This document shows, one piece after another, positions 15,948 to 25,751 of a DNA stretch of 64,000 nt. A program made the translations under genes and the position numbers. This DNA is from Salsipaludibacter sp963812245. Its GTDB lineage: Bacteria; Actinomycetota; Nitriliruptoria; Nitriliruptorales; Nitriliruptoraceae. Numbering within the stretch: the stretch's first letter is position 1; each line of letters begins with the position of its first letter. The DNA is taken from positions 806,001 through 870,000 of the forward strand of contig CAWEUK010000003.1 in the NCBI GenBank assembly GCA_963812245.1. The letters are read 5' to 3'. A model generated the notes under the pieces. It was not told the DNA's origin and ran no database searches. It saw nothing but the letters and a program-made list of their open reading frames with translations.

Positions 15948-18827
15948 GTGACCGACTCCATCATCGTTCGAGGTGCTCGCGAGCACAACCTTCGCAACGT
16001 CGACCTCGAACTGCCACGCGACAGCCTCATCGTCTTCACCGGACTCAGTGGGTCCGGCAAGTCGTCGTTGGCCTTCGACACCATCTATGCGGAGGGCCAG
16101 CGCCGCTATGTCGAGTCGCTGTCGGCCTATGCCCGGCAGTTCCTGGGCCAGATGGACAAGCCGGACGTCGACGTGATCGAGGGGCTGTCACCGTCGATCT
16201 CCATCGACCAGAAGTCCACGTCGCGCAACCCGCGCTCCACGGTCGGCACGATCACCGAGATCCACGACTACCTGCGACTGCTCTACGCGCGGATCGGCAT
16301 CCCGCACTGCCCCAACTGTGGGCGCGAGATTGCCTCCCAGACCTCCGAGATCATCGTCGACCAGGTGCTGGCGCTGGCGCCGGGCACCCGCTACCAGGTC
16401 CTGGCCCCGGTCGTGCGAGGGCGCAAGGGCGAACACGCCACGCTGTTCACCGACCTGCTCGGCGAGGGCTTCGCCCGGGTGCGCCTCAACGGAGAGGTCC
16501 ACCCCATCGAGGAACTCGGGCGCCTCGACAAGAACCTCAAGCACGAGATCGAGGTGGTCGTGGACCGCCTGGTCGCCAAGGACGGCATCCGCCGCCGGGT
16601 CGCCGACTCGATCGAGACCGCCCTGAAGTTGGCGGACGGCGTGGCGATGATCGAGATCCTGCCGGATCGGGACGCCATCGAGGCCGCCGAGGCCGCGGGC
16701 GAACCGGAACCTGCGGCCGAGGTGCTGACCTTCTCCGAACACCTCGCCTGCCCGCACTGTGCGTTGTCCTTCGACCAGCTGGCACCGCGCAACTTCTCGT
16801 TCAACTCCCCCTACGGCGCCTGTGAGGTGTGCACGGGGTTGGGCTCCCAGTTGCGGGTGGACCCAGAGTTGGTCATCGGCGACCCGGACGCGACGTTGGC
16901 CGACGGCGTCATCATCCCGTGGTCCACGTCGGGCAACCAGTCGGGCTACTACGCCCAACTCCTGCGGGCGGTCGTCGAACACCTCGACGCCGACCCCGAC
17001 GTGGCGTGGCAGGACCTGCCCGACCGGGTCCGCAAGGCAGTCCTGCACGGCATCGACGAGAAGGTCCACGTTCGCTACAAGAACCGCTACGGCCGCGTGC
17101 GCTCCTACCGGGCCAACTTCGAAGGCGTCATCGACAACCTGGTGCGGCGCCACTCCGAGACCGACTCCGACCATGTGCGCTCCAACATCGAGCAGTACAT
17201 GCGCGAGGTGCCCTGCCCCGCGTGTGACGGCGCCCGCCTCAAGCCCGAGATCCTCGCGGTGACCGTCGGTGACACCGGCATCCACCAGGTGTCGCGCATG
17301 TCGATCGAGGACGCCGACCGGTTCGCGGCCGACCTCGAACTGACCGATCGCCAGGCCCTGATCGGGGCGCGCGTCCTCAAGGAGATCCGGGCCCGGCTGC
17401 GATTCCTGCTCGACGTCGGTCTCGACTACCTCACGTTGGACCGACCGTCGGGATCGCTGTCGGGCGGCGAGGCCCAGCGCATCCGGCTGGCCACCCAGAT
17501 CGGCGCCGGCCTGGTGGGCGTGCTCTACGTCCTGGACGAACCGTCGATCGGGTTGCACCAGCGCGACAACGAGCGCCTCATCGAGACGCTCATCCGCCTG
17601 CGCGACCTTGGCAACACCCTGATCGTCGTGGAACACGACGAGGCCACCATCGAGGCTGCCGACCACATCGTCGACATCGGGCCGGGCGCCGGCGAACACG
17701 GTGGCGAGATCGTGCACTCGGGCTCGGTGGCCCAGCTCAAGCAGTTGACCCGCAAGTCGCTGACCGGGGCCTACCTGGCCGGCACTCGCGAGATCGCCAC
17801 GCCATCACGACGTCGCGCCACCGACGGGCACCAGTTGACCGTGGTCGACGCGCACGAGCACAACCTCAAGGACCTGACCGTCGACATCCCGCTGGGCGCA
17901 TTCACGTGCGTCACCGGCGTGTCCGGCAGCGGCAAGTCGACCCTGGTCAACGACATCCTGTCACGCGTGCTGATGCGCCATGTCTACACGTCACGTGAGG
18001 TGCCGGGTCGGCATCGACGCATCGACGGGCTCGAACACGTCGACAAGGCAGTCGTGGTCGACCAGTCACCCATCGGTCGGACGCCACGTTCCAACCCGGC
18101 CACCTACACCGGGGTCTTCGACCACATCCGCAAGCTGTTCGCGTCCACCCAGGAGGCCAAGGTTCGCGGCTACCAGCCGGGACGATTCTCCTTCAACGTC
18201 AAGGGCGGTCGGTGCGAAGCCTGCAAGGGTGACGGCACGATCAAGATCGAGATGCACTTCCTGCCCGACGTGTACGTGCCCTGCGAGGTGTGCAAGGGCA
18301 AGCGCTACAACCGCGAGACACTCGAGGTCCGGTATCGCGACCTGACCATCGCGGACGTGCTGAACCTGCCGGTGGAGCATGCCCTGGAGTTCTTCACGAA
18401 CCAGCCGACGATCCGCAAGTACATGTCGACACTCAACGACGTGGGTCTTGGCTACGTGCGGCTCGGGCAGCCCGCCACGACCCTGTCGGGCGGCGAGGCA
18501 CAGCGGGTGAAGCTGGCGTCGGAACTGCGCAAGCGCGCGACCGGCCAGACCGTCTACATCCTGGACGAGCCGACCACCGGTCTGCACTTCGAGGACGTGC
18601 GGCGCCTGCTCAAGGTGCTGCACCGCCTGGTCGACAAGGGCAACTCGGTCGTGGTGATCGAGCACAACCTCGATGTCATCAAGACTGCCGACCACGTCAT
18701 CGACCTCGGTCCTGAAGGGGGCATCGGGGGCGGCATGCTGGTCGCATCCGGCACCCCCGAGGAAGTGGCCGCGGTCGGTGCCTCCTACACCGGCAAGTTC
18801 CTGCGCGACCTGCTGCCCAATGCCTGA
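15948..18827 (+). CDS. uvrA: Excinuclease ABC subunit A
   Basis: UvrA is the dimeric ATPase that finds bulky DNA lesions and loads UvrB. The 959-residue protein is full length. It contains two ABC modules (P-loops GLSGSGKSSL near residue 30 and GVSGSGKSTL near 660) and two signatures, GSLSGGEAQRIRLA and TLSGGEAQRVKLA. Zinc-binding cysteines occur at CPNCGREIA, CPHC...CEVC and CEAC...CEVC. The GTG at 15948 begins the standard MTDSIIVRGAREHNLRN. It is probably LexA-regulated through the upstream box and is followed after about 110 bases by uvrC. Confidence 0.97.
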   Translation: MTDSIIVRGAREHNLRNVDLELPRDSLIVFTGLSGSGKSSLAFDTIYAEGQRRYVESLSAYARQFLGQMDKPDVDVIEGLSPSISIDQKSTSRNPRSTVGTITEIHDYLRLLYARIGIPHCPNCGREIASQTSEIIVDQVLALAPGTRYQVLAPVVRGRKGEHATLFTDLLGEGFARVRLNGEVHPIEELGRLDKNLKHEIEVVVDRLVAKDGIRRRVADSIETALKLADGVAMIEILPDRDAIEAAEAAGEPEPAAEVLTFSEHLACPHCALSFDQLAPRNFSFNSPYGACEVCTGLGSQLRVDPELVIGDPDATLADGVIIPWSTSGNQSGYYAQLLRAVVEHLDADPDVAWQDLPDRVRKAVLHGIDEKVHVRYKNRYGRVRSYRANFEGVIDNLVRRHSETDSDHVRSNIEQYMREVPCPACDGARLKPEILAVTVGDTGIHQVSRMSIEDADRFAADLELTDRQALIGARVLKEIRARLRFLLDVGLDYLTLDRPSGSLSGGEAQRIRLATQIGAGLVGVLYVLDEPSIGLHQRDNERLIETLIRLRDLGNTLIVVEHDEATIEAADHIVDIGPGAGEHGGEIVHSGSVAQLKQLTRKSLTGAYLAGTREIATPSRRRATDGHQLTVVDAHEHNLKDLTVDIPLGAFTCVTGVSGSGKSTLVNDILSRVLMRHVYTSREVPGRHRRIDGLEHVDKAVVVDQSPIGRTPRSNPATYTGVFDHIRKLFASTQEAKVRGYQPGRFSFNVKGGRCEACKGDGTIKIEMHFLPDVYVPCEVCKGKRYNRETLEVRYRDLTIADVLNLPVEHALEFFTNQPTIRKYMSTLNDVGLGYVRLGQPATTLSGGEAQRVKLASELRKRATGQTVYILDEPTTGLHFEDVRRLLKVLHRLVDKGNSVVVIEHNLDVIKTADHVIDLGPEGGIGGGMLVASGTPEEVAAVGASYTGKFLRDLLPNA

Positions 18828-18867
18828 CGTGATCGAGCGACGTGGCGTGGAAGGGACCGTGGCGAGG

Positions 18868-18909
18868 GTGCACGCAGCGACGGCGACGAACGTGCACGCA
18901 GCGACGGCG
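18868..18909. repeat. 24-nt period tandem repeat between uvrA and uvrC
   Basis: An 18-base unit beginning GTGCACGCAGCG occurs at 18868-18885 and again at 18892-18909. The unit can fold through GTGCAC and carries a CGCAGCG core. It lies just before the uvrC start and has no recognised role. Confidence 0.5.
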
Positions 18910-18938
18910 GTGGCAAGCGCCTGGACCATGGGCGGCTG

Positions 18939-20876
18939 ATGGACAACCCCGCGCTGCAGTTTCGCCCCGAGCCGTCCTCGATCCCCGACGAACCCGGCAG
19001 CTACCAGTTCCGTGACGGTGCGGGCAAGGTGATCTATGTCGGCAAGGCCAAGTCGCTGCGCAATCGCCTGGGCAACTACTTCCAGGCGTGGCACAACATC
19101 GCGCCCCGCACACGGGCCATGCTGCGCGCTGCACGATCGGTCGACTGGATCGTGGTCGACAACGAACCGGACTCACTGCATCTCGAGTACACGCTGATCC
19201 AGCAGCACAAACCCCGTTACAACGTGCGCTATCGCGACGACAAGTCCTATCCCCACCTGGTGCTGACCACCTCCAAGGAGGTGCCGCGTGCCCGGGTGGC
19301 GCGGGGTCGGGTCGCCAAGGGCGATCGCAAGTTCGGGCCCTACGCCCATGCCTACGCGATTCGCGAAACCCTCGACCTGCTCACCCGCCTGTTCCCGGTA
19401 CGCACCTGCACCAACGGGGTCTACGACCGGGCCCACCGCTCCGGGCGCCCGTGCCTGCTGGCCGACATCGGCAAGTGCGCCGCGCCCTGCGTCGGTCGGA
19501 TCTCCATCGAGGACCACCGCAAGCTGGTCGACGACCTGGGCGACTTCCTGGACGGCGTGACGACCGAGGAGGTGCTGACCCGGTTGGAGGAGAAGATGGA
19601 CGCGGCGGCGGCCGAGCTCAACTTCGAGGCAGCCGCCCGACTGCGTGACCAGGTCCGTGATGCCAGGCGCGTGCTGGCGCGACAACAGATGGTCTCGGAC
19701 CGGCGCGAGGACATGGACGTCGTGGCCGTGCACGGCGACGAGCTGGAGGCCGCCTTCCAGGTCTTCTTCGTGCGACACGGTCGGGTGATGGGCCGCAAGG
19801 GCTGGATCGTCGACAAGGTCGAGGAACTCGACGAGCACGAGCTCATGACCTCGTTCCTGCTCCAGCTGTACACCGAGCGTGGTGACGACGTCCCGCCGGT
19901 GGTCGTGGCCGACTCGATGCCGGCCGACGCGGAGGCGCTGGGCGAGGTGTTGGCCGACATGCGCGCCGACAACCACGTCGGGCCCGGTCGACGGATGCAG
20001 CAGGTGCGCTTCGTCGTGCCGCAACGCGGCCCGAAGGTCGACCTGGTCGCCACGGTCGCCGACAATGCCCGCCAGGCATTCGTGCGGCACCGCATGAAGC
20101 GGGCGACCGACTTCACCACGCGCACCGATTCGCTGAACCAACTGCAGATGGCACTGGACCTCGACGACGCCCCGCTGCGCATCGAGTGCTACGACATCTC
20201 CCACCTTGGCGGCACCGAGGTGGTGGCGTCGATGGTGGTCTTCGAGGACGCGCTGCCCCGCAAGGATGCCTATCGCCGGTTCAAGATCAGCGAGGATCGC
20301 AATGACGACTTCGCTGCCATGGAGGAGGTGATCCGTCGCCGGTTCCAGCGACTGGTGGACGATCGCCTGGATCCGGACGCAGACCCGGCCAAGTTCTCCT
20401 ACCCGCCCAGCCTGGTCGTCATCGACGGGGGAGCGGGGCAGTTGGAGGCCGCGCGCAAGGGGTTCGCGCAGGTCACGATCCCGCCAACCGCCGCCGACGC
20501 CGTGCGCAGTGATCTCACCGGCCTGCTGATGGACGTCGAGTTCGTCGCCCTTGCCAAGCGCTTCGAGGAGCTGCATCGGGTCGACGGACCACCGGTCCTG
20601 CTGGATCGGGCGTCGGATGCCCTGTACCTGGTGCAGCAGGTGCGAGACGAAGCCCACCGGTTCGCGGTCACCCACCAGCGCACGCGCCGTCGGCGATCGG
20701 TGACCACGACGAAACTCGAGGAGATCGGCGGCATCGGACCGGGTCGTCGGCGCGCCCTGCTGCGTCGCTATGGCTCACCGAAGGCCGTTGCCGAGGCATC
20801 CGTGACCGACCTCGCGACGACGCCGGGAATCTCGGAAACCCTGGCCCAACGGATCAAGGACCATCTCCGCGCCTGA
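18939..20876 (+). CDS. uvrC: Excinuclease ABC subunit C
   Basis: UvrC cuts both sides of a lesion in the UvrB-DNA complex. The 645-residue protein has an N-terminal GIY-YIG nuclease (SYQFRDGAGKVIYVGKAKSL, residues 20-100), a cysteine-containing segment (GKCAAPCVGR), a UVR domain that binds UvrB (LEEKMDAAAAELNFEAAARL, about 210-245), an RNase H-like 5' nuclease domain (ECYDISHLGG and VVIDGGAGQLEAA) and a helix-hairpin-helix end (IGGIGPGRRRALL). The ATG at 18939 begins a typical UvrC start. The 3' end runs into a cluster of palindromic repeats. Confidence 0.96.
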   Translation: MDNPALQFRPEPSSIPDEPGSYQFRDGAGKVIYVGKAKSLRNRLGNYFQAWHNIAPRTRAMLRAARSVDWIVVDNEPDSLHLEYTLIQQHKPRYNVRYRDDKSYPHLVLTTSKEVPRARVARGRVAKGDRKFGPYAHAYAIRETLDLLTRLFPVRTCTNGVYDRAHRSGRPCLLADIGKCAAPCVGRISIEDHRKLVDDLGDFLDGVTTEEVLTRLEEKMDAAAAELNFEAAARLRDQVRDARRVLARQQMVSDRREDMDVVAVHGDELEAAFQVFFVRHGRVMGRKGWIVDKVEELDEHELMTSFLLQLYTERGDDVPPVVVADSMPADAEALGEVLADMRADNHVGPGRRMQQVRFVVPQRGPKVDLVATVADNARQAFVRHRMKRATDFTTRTDSLNQLQMALDLDDAPLRIECYDISHLGGTEVVASMVVFEDALPRKDAYRRFKISEDRNDDFAAMEEVIRRRFQRLVDDRLDPDADPAKFSYPPSLVVIDGGAGQLEAARKGFAQVTIPPTAADAVRSDLTGLLMDVEFVALAKRFEELHRVDGPPVLLDRASDALYLVQQVRDEAHRFAVTHQRTRRRRSVTTTKLEEIGGIGPGRRRALLRRYGSPKAVAEASVTDLATTPGISETLAQRIKDHLRA

Positions 20877-21014
20877 TCTCGCGCTTGGCGCCTGATCTCG
20901 CGCTGGGGCGCTCGATCAGGTTGCAGAACTCGCTGCGGCTCGTTCTGCCGCTCGGGACAGCGATCTGCGTCGCACACCTGCCCGCCTGATTCGTGCCGGG
21001 GCGCTTGATCAGGT
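20869..21014. repeat. Palindromic repeat cluster between uvrC and the decarboxylase
   Basis: The 3' end of uvrC (17 bases from 20869) recurs at 20888-20904. A 30-base hairpin at 20891-20920 has arms CCTGATC/GATCAGG and an inner GCGC/GCGC stem. A second hairpin at 20923-20948 has perfect arms GCAGAAC/GTTCTGC around CGCTGCG. The 17 bases at 20905-20921 recur with one change at 20998-21014, over the stop of the convergent decarboxylase gene. The two-hairpin order matches the element at 51114-51164. The hairpins may also serve as a bidirectional terminator. Confidence 0.6.
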
Positions 21015-22499
21015 GGCTGCGAGTTCGTCGCCGAACTGCACGGCCAGGTCGACGAGGGCCTCGATGTGGGGGGCCTCGCTGCGGTGGTTGACGATGCACG
21101 CCCGCAGCACGAAGCGGTCGTCGACGACCGCGTTGGATGGATACACCTGGCCGGAGTACTGCAGGCGCTCCATGAGCCGGTGGTTGAGTTCGTCGACGGC
21201 GGCATCGTCGCGGTCGTCCCGGGGGACGTACCGGAAGGTGGCGATCATCAGGTCCGGGGTACTGGTGGCCTCGAGTCGGGGATGGGCCTGGGCCAGGTCA
21301 TGGAGGTAGGTCGCCAGGGTGCAGTCGTGGCCGAGGCGTCGGGCGTAGGGGCCCCAGCCGTGGGCACGCAGTGACCACCACAGCTTGAGGGCCGCGGCCG
21401 GCCGGGTGAAGAAGGGCGACCGTGTGTAGGTGTCGACCCCGGCACGCATGCGCTCCTTGTCCTCCACCGTGTAGGTCGCGTCGACGTGGAACGTCCGCTC
21501 GAGATCGGCCACGTTGCGGACCAGCAGCATCCCGCAGGCGATGGGCACGTACAACCACTTGTGGGGGTCGAGTCCGATCGAGTCGGCGCGATCGATGCCG
21601 CGGAAGCGTGGTCGCAGGTCGTCTGCCAGGGCCCCCACGGCCCCCACGGCCCCGTCGACGTGGAACCACAGGTCGAACTGCGCCGCGAGGTCGGCCACCG
21701 CGTCGAGGTCGTCGATCGCACCGGTGCCCACGGTTCCCGCCGACGCGACCACGCAGATCGGGCGGTGCCCGGCATCCAGGTCTGCGACGATGGCTGCGCG
21801 CATCGCTGCGACGTCGAGGTGGTCGCCAGCGTCCACGCGGATTTCCCGAACAGCCGCAGACCCCAGGCCCACCATGTCTGCACCGCGCTGGATCGTGTCG
21901 TGCACCGTGGTCGCGGCATACACCGTCAGCATCGGTCCACCTCGAAGACCGTCACGCCGCACGTTCCAGCCTGCCTTGGCATCACGCGCCGCCAGGAGCG
22001 CATCGTGGTTGGCAGCGGAGCCACCGGAGGTGAGGTAGCCGCCCGCCGTGTCCGGCAGCCCCAGGCGGGTCGCGAACCAGCCCAGCAGGCGCTGTTCGAG
22101 CTCGGTGAGCCCCGGCGACAGCCGCCATCCTCCGACGTTGTTGTTCAGTGCCGCAGCGATCAGGTCCGCCGCCGCGCCGGGCACCGTGCCCGACCCCGAC
22201 ACGTAGCCGAAGAACCCTCCGTTGCCCGGGTACATGGACCAGTCGAGCATGAGTTCGCGCGTGTCTGCGAGCAACCCGTCGACGTCGTCGGGGTCGTCGG
22301 GGACCTCCCACGCCATCGCTGCCGCAACGTCATCGGTGCTGAACCCGCGATGGATGGGCAGGTCCGGCAACTGCTCGAGGTAGTCGCCCCACAGGTCCAC
22401 CGTGGCATGGCCCAGCGATGTCGCGCGATCAGACGACCAGTCGAGGTCGGTGACGGGCTCGGGTCGCGGCACGCCGAGTGAGCGAGCGTCCTGTGTCAT
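21009..22499 (-). CDS. PLP-dependent amino acid decarboxylase
   Basis: This 496-residue group II decarboxylase-like enzyme (pfam Pyridoxal_deC) would remove the carboxyl group of an aromatic or acidic amino acid. Visible motifs are LTSGGSAANHDALLAARD (phosphate site), VVASAGTVGTGAIDDLDAV, WFHVDGAVGAVG (the aspartate that pairs with the ring nitrogen) and LDPHKWLYVPI, whose lysine near residue 314 forms the internal aldimine. Close relatives are annotated as aromatic-L-amino-acid or glutamate decarboxylases. Substrate is not resolved. The ATG at 22499 was chosen, and a longer N-terminus is possible. It is convergent with uvrC. Confidence 0.85.
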   Translation of the reverse strand: MTQDARSLGVPRPEPVTDLDWSSDRATSLGHATVDLWGDYLEQLPDLPIHRGFSTDDVAAAMAWEVPDDPDDVDGLLADTRELMLDWSMYPGNGGFFGYVSGSGTVPGAAADLIAAALNNNVGGWRLSPGLTELEQRLLGWFATRLGLPDTAGGYLTSGGSAANHDALLAARDAKAGWNVRRDGLRGGPMLTVYAATTVHDTIQRGADMVGLGSAAVREIRVDAGDHLDVAAMRAAIVADLDAGHRPICVVASAGTVGTGAIDDLDAVADLAAQFDLWFHVDGAVGAVGALADDLRPRFRGIDRADSIGLDPHKWLYVPIACGMLLVRNVADLERTFHVDATYTVEDKERMRAGVDTYTRSPFFTRPAAALKLWWSLRAHGWGPYARRLGHDCTLATYLHDLAQAHPRLEATSTPDLMIATFRYVPRDDRDDAAVDELNHRLMERLQYSGQVYPSNAVVDDRFVLRACIVNHRSEAPHIEALVDLAVQFGDELAAT

Positions 22500-22707
22500 G
22501 GGTTCCCCGTCGCCTGGCCCGTCAGTACGTGCTGGGGCGGTGCCGGCCGTGCGTCCGCCTGTCCGTCCCCGCTGCCCCTCGGCGCAGTCTGGCACCTCCC
22601 ACGTGCAATGGCAACCGAACGAGTCCGCGCCACGTCACACGGGCGACCCCCGGACCGTTGCCGGTTCCGAGGGTCGCCACGCGCCATGCGCTCAGATGAT
22701 CGGGCGC

Positions 22708-25498
22708 TCAGTTGATCCGGATCGTCTCCTTGCGGGCGTTGTTGCCGCGGCCCGGCGTGTATCGGCGCTCGGTGTTGCCCGAGGCATCCACGGAGAACCA
22801 CCGGATGGTGGTGGTCTCGTCGATGACGATGGGTTCACCACCCTCGCGCACGCCGGCCGACTGCCACACCGGGGAGTCCCAGGTCGGGGCTGACCCGTCG
22901 AGCGTGTAGTAGATGTCGACGGGTTCGGAGGCGACCCAGGTCACGTCGACCGGGCCGTCGTAGCGACCACCGGCCGGATCGAGCCACGTCTCGGGTGGCT
23001 GCCGGTCGGCCGTCCAGTCGTTGGCGACGTCGTACAACTCGATCACGCCGTTGGAGAACTCCATCATCTGGTTGTAGGCCTCGTCCCACTCGGGTTGGAA
23101 GCTCGTGCCGACCTCGAAGTTCCAGGCGTACAGCCCGTACTCGTAGTACAGCATGTCACCCGAGTTGCCGGCTGCCGAGTACAGCACGTCGGCGGTGGGT
23201 CCGGTGCGTTGGGGTGTGATCGTCAAGCCACGCCACTGGTGGATCTCGGTGATGATGTCCTTGGACGCCGCGAAGAAGTAGTCCTCGGTGCCCAGGTCCG
23301 GTCGTGGCAGGGTCACGCGACCCGGCGTGATGTATGACCCCGGTGACCACATGAAGTAGTTGCCGGAACTGTGGATGTTCATGGCGAACTTGATGTTGTC
23401 GTACTCGCCGGGGATCCAGTGGATGTTGGCACTCTCGGGCTCGGACAGTTCACCCGGCCCGGCGAAGGTGCTCGACGTGCAGCTGGTGGATGCGCCGTTG
23501 TACCCATCGAAGAGAGAACCGACCGTGTAGTTGCGATTGTTGTCCACACCCCAGGCGTTGCGGGCGTTGTAGTCGTTGGCGTCACCGTCACCGCAGTAGT
23601 TGGTCATGTTCTTGCGCTGCGAGGCGAAGTCGTAGTAGCTGTACAACTGCCCGTCTGGGTTGACCGTGGGAACGATGAAGATGTCGAGGTTGTTGACCAA
23701 CTTCTTCGTCTCGGCGTCGTTCTTGTAGTTGTGGAGCAACCGGTACGCCGTCTCGAGGTTGACCAATGGTGTCTGCCACTCGCGGGCGTGTTCCTGCGAG
23801 TAGGTCAGCACCCCGGTCCTCGAGCCGTCGCGATGCTTGCCGATGCGCAGCATCAGTGGCTGGAACGGCTCGCGCAGGACGTGGTCGGGCGCGTTGAGCC
23901 CGTCCGTCATCTGGGCCGTGGCAGCCGCGGCGACCACGCCGGTGCCGGTGTTGCCGCGATAGGTCGTTGCCACCACCAGTGCGCTGGCATCGGGGGCGGC
24001 GTTGATCGCCGCGACGACCTGCGCAGCCGTCGACACCGGCGTCCCGCCGGCGTTGGTCCCGAGGTTGACCACGATGTCGTCGCCCGAGACGTCGACCGAC
24101 AGCGTGGCGCTGGCACCCGGGTTCACGTAGGTGATGGTCAGGTCGTTGCCGCCTTCGTGACCCCACGCATGGGATGTCAGGACCACCCGCTGGGACGTGC
24201 CCCCGTCGGAGAGGGCCATGGCCCGGCGGCGGTAGCCGTTGGTTTCGTTCGGCAGTTCGATGACCTCGGTGAGGTCGGGGAACTGCTCATGCAGCGACCA
24301 GACCATCTCGTTGATCTCGTAGGCGTCGGGATAGTGGTCCAGGAATCCCTGGAAGTAGCGGGGTGAGTTGTCCTTGGTGGGCTCACCGAGCCACTCGGTG
24401 ACATCGGACTCTGCCGCCCCACCCATCGAGCTGGTCACCCGCACCCGGGTCGGCACGACCGCCTCCTGGGCGGCCAGCGTTCCGGTCGTGGGCAGGCCGG
24501 CCTTGATCGCGGCACCGTCTGCCTGCGAGATCATGACCGAGGGGATGGTCGCGCTGGTGCCACCGGTCATGGCGAAGGGCGCGCCACCGTTGTTGTTGGC
24601 CAGCACCATGGCACTGGCCCCGGCTGCCTGGGCATTCTCCGCCTTGGTGACGAACGGGCAGTTGCCGCGGTCGACCAGGGCGATGTTGCCAGGGGTGAAG
24701 CCGACCAGCGGGCCACACCCCTCGGTCGGGGCACCGGACCCGTCACTCACGAGCTCGACCGTGTCCGATGACGCCCGTCGTGTCGATCGAGTTCCCGAAG
24801 CCGGCGGCCACGGCGCCGTAGCTGCCGGCTGCCGAACCCTCGTCGATGGTGAAGGTGATGACCCCCGAGAGGTTGAACTGCCCCCGGTGGTACTGGTACT
24901 GGCCGGCGTCGACGAAGGCGCCGAGTTGCGCACTCCCACCGTCGCCGATCTCCGTTCCCTCGCCGGCGTCCCACTCGACGGTCAGGGTGGCGGCCTGCTC
25001 ATCGGTGCTCTTGGCCTCCACCGACAGGTACTGGTCGCCCAGTGAGACGAAGCGGTCGGCTCGGGCGACGACGACGGTGTCGATCGCGGCCACGCCCGCC
25101 TCGGCGGCGGCAGCTTCGGCCTCCTCGACCGTCGCGGCACGTTCGTCCATCAGTTCGGCGCGCTGCTGCTCGAGCGCCTCGCCTGTCGTGGTGACCTCGA
25201 CACCGACGCCGAGTTCCTGGAGTGCGGCGACCTCTTCTGGCCACACGATGCCGGTCACCTCGAGACCACCGCCCACCTGTTCGACGTCATGGTCGAGGTC
25301 GACGCCCATGTCGACCACCTGGTCGAGCGTGTCGCGGTCTGGAATGCGCAGGACGGCGACGTCGGGCAGGTCGGCTTCGTCGGGCTGTGCCGACGCCGCG
25401 ATGGGTGGGAACATGGCCACGGCAAGTGCGATGGCCAGCGCGACGACGAGCAGGCGTCGCAGCAGGATCGCAGGGTGGGGGATGGGGGGACTGTGCAT
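22708..25498 (-). CDS. Secreted M14 zinc carboxypeptidase with PA and chitobiase-C domains (one frame break)
   Basis: About 929 residues are reconstructed. A signal peptide (LLVVALAIALAVAMFPPIAASAQ) leads a propeptide-like region. A PA domain (about 245-340, GNIALVDRGNCPFVTKAENA) precedes the M14 catalytic domain. Zinc ligands are in HAREW (near 568) and NIHSSGN (near 707). The substrate site is NPDG plus NNRNY, and the general base is in FEVG (near 795). An extra module of about 100 residues (about 445-545, starting LTITYVNPGASATLSVDV) interrupts the catalytic domain before HAREW. The C-terminus resembles a chitobiase C-terminal domain. The frame breaks at 24766 (one extra base in a GG). Both reading frames are clearly coding. 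Confidence 0.85.
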
Positions 25499-25751
25499 GG
25501 CTCACCTCGCTGGGCGGGCTCGCGAAGGGGGCGAGCCGGGGGGGACGCGGGTGTTCCCGCTACATGGCATTCCTAGTCGATCAGCAGCATGTCGTCCTAC
25601 GGTTTCCACTTCGATCGTGACAACTCGTGCGCTGGGCGCCTGATCTGGCGCGGACGCGCGGCCCGCACGGAACGGGTCGCGGCGGCCCGAGACGTTAGGA
25701 TCGGGTCACTGCCCGGCTGGCTTCGGCACGCCTGACGACGACGGAGCGCAC

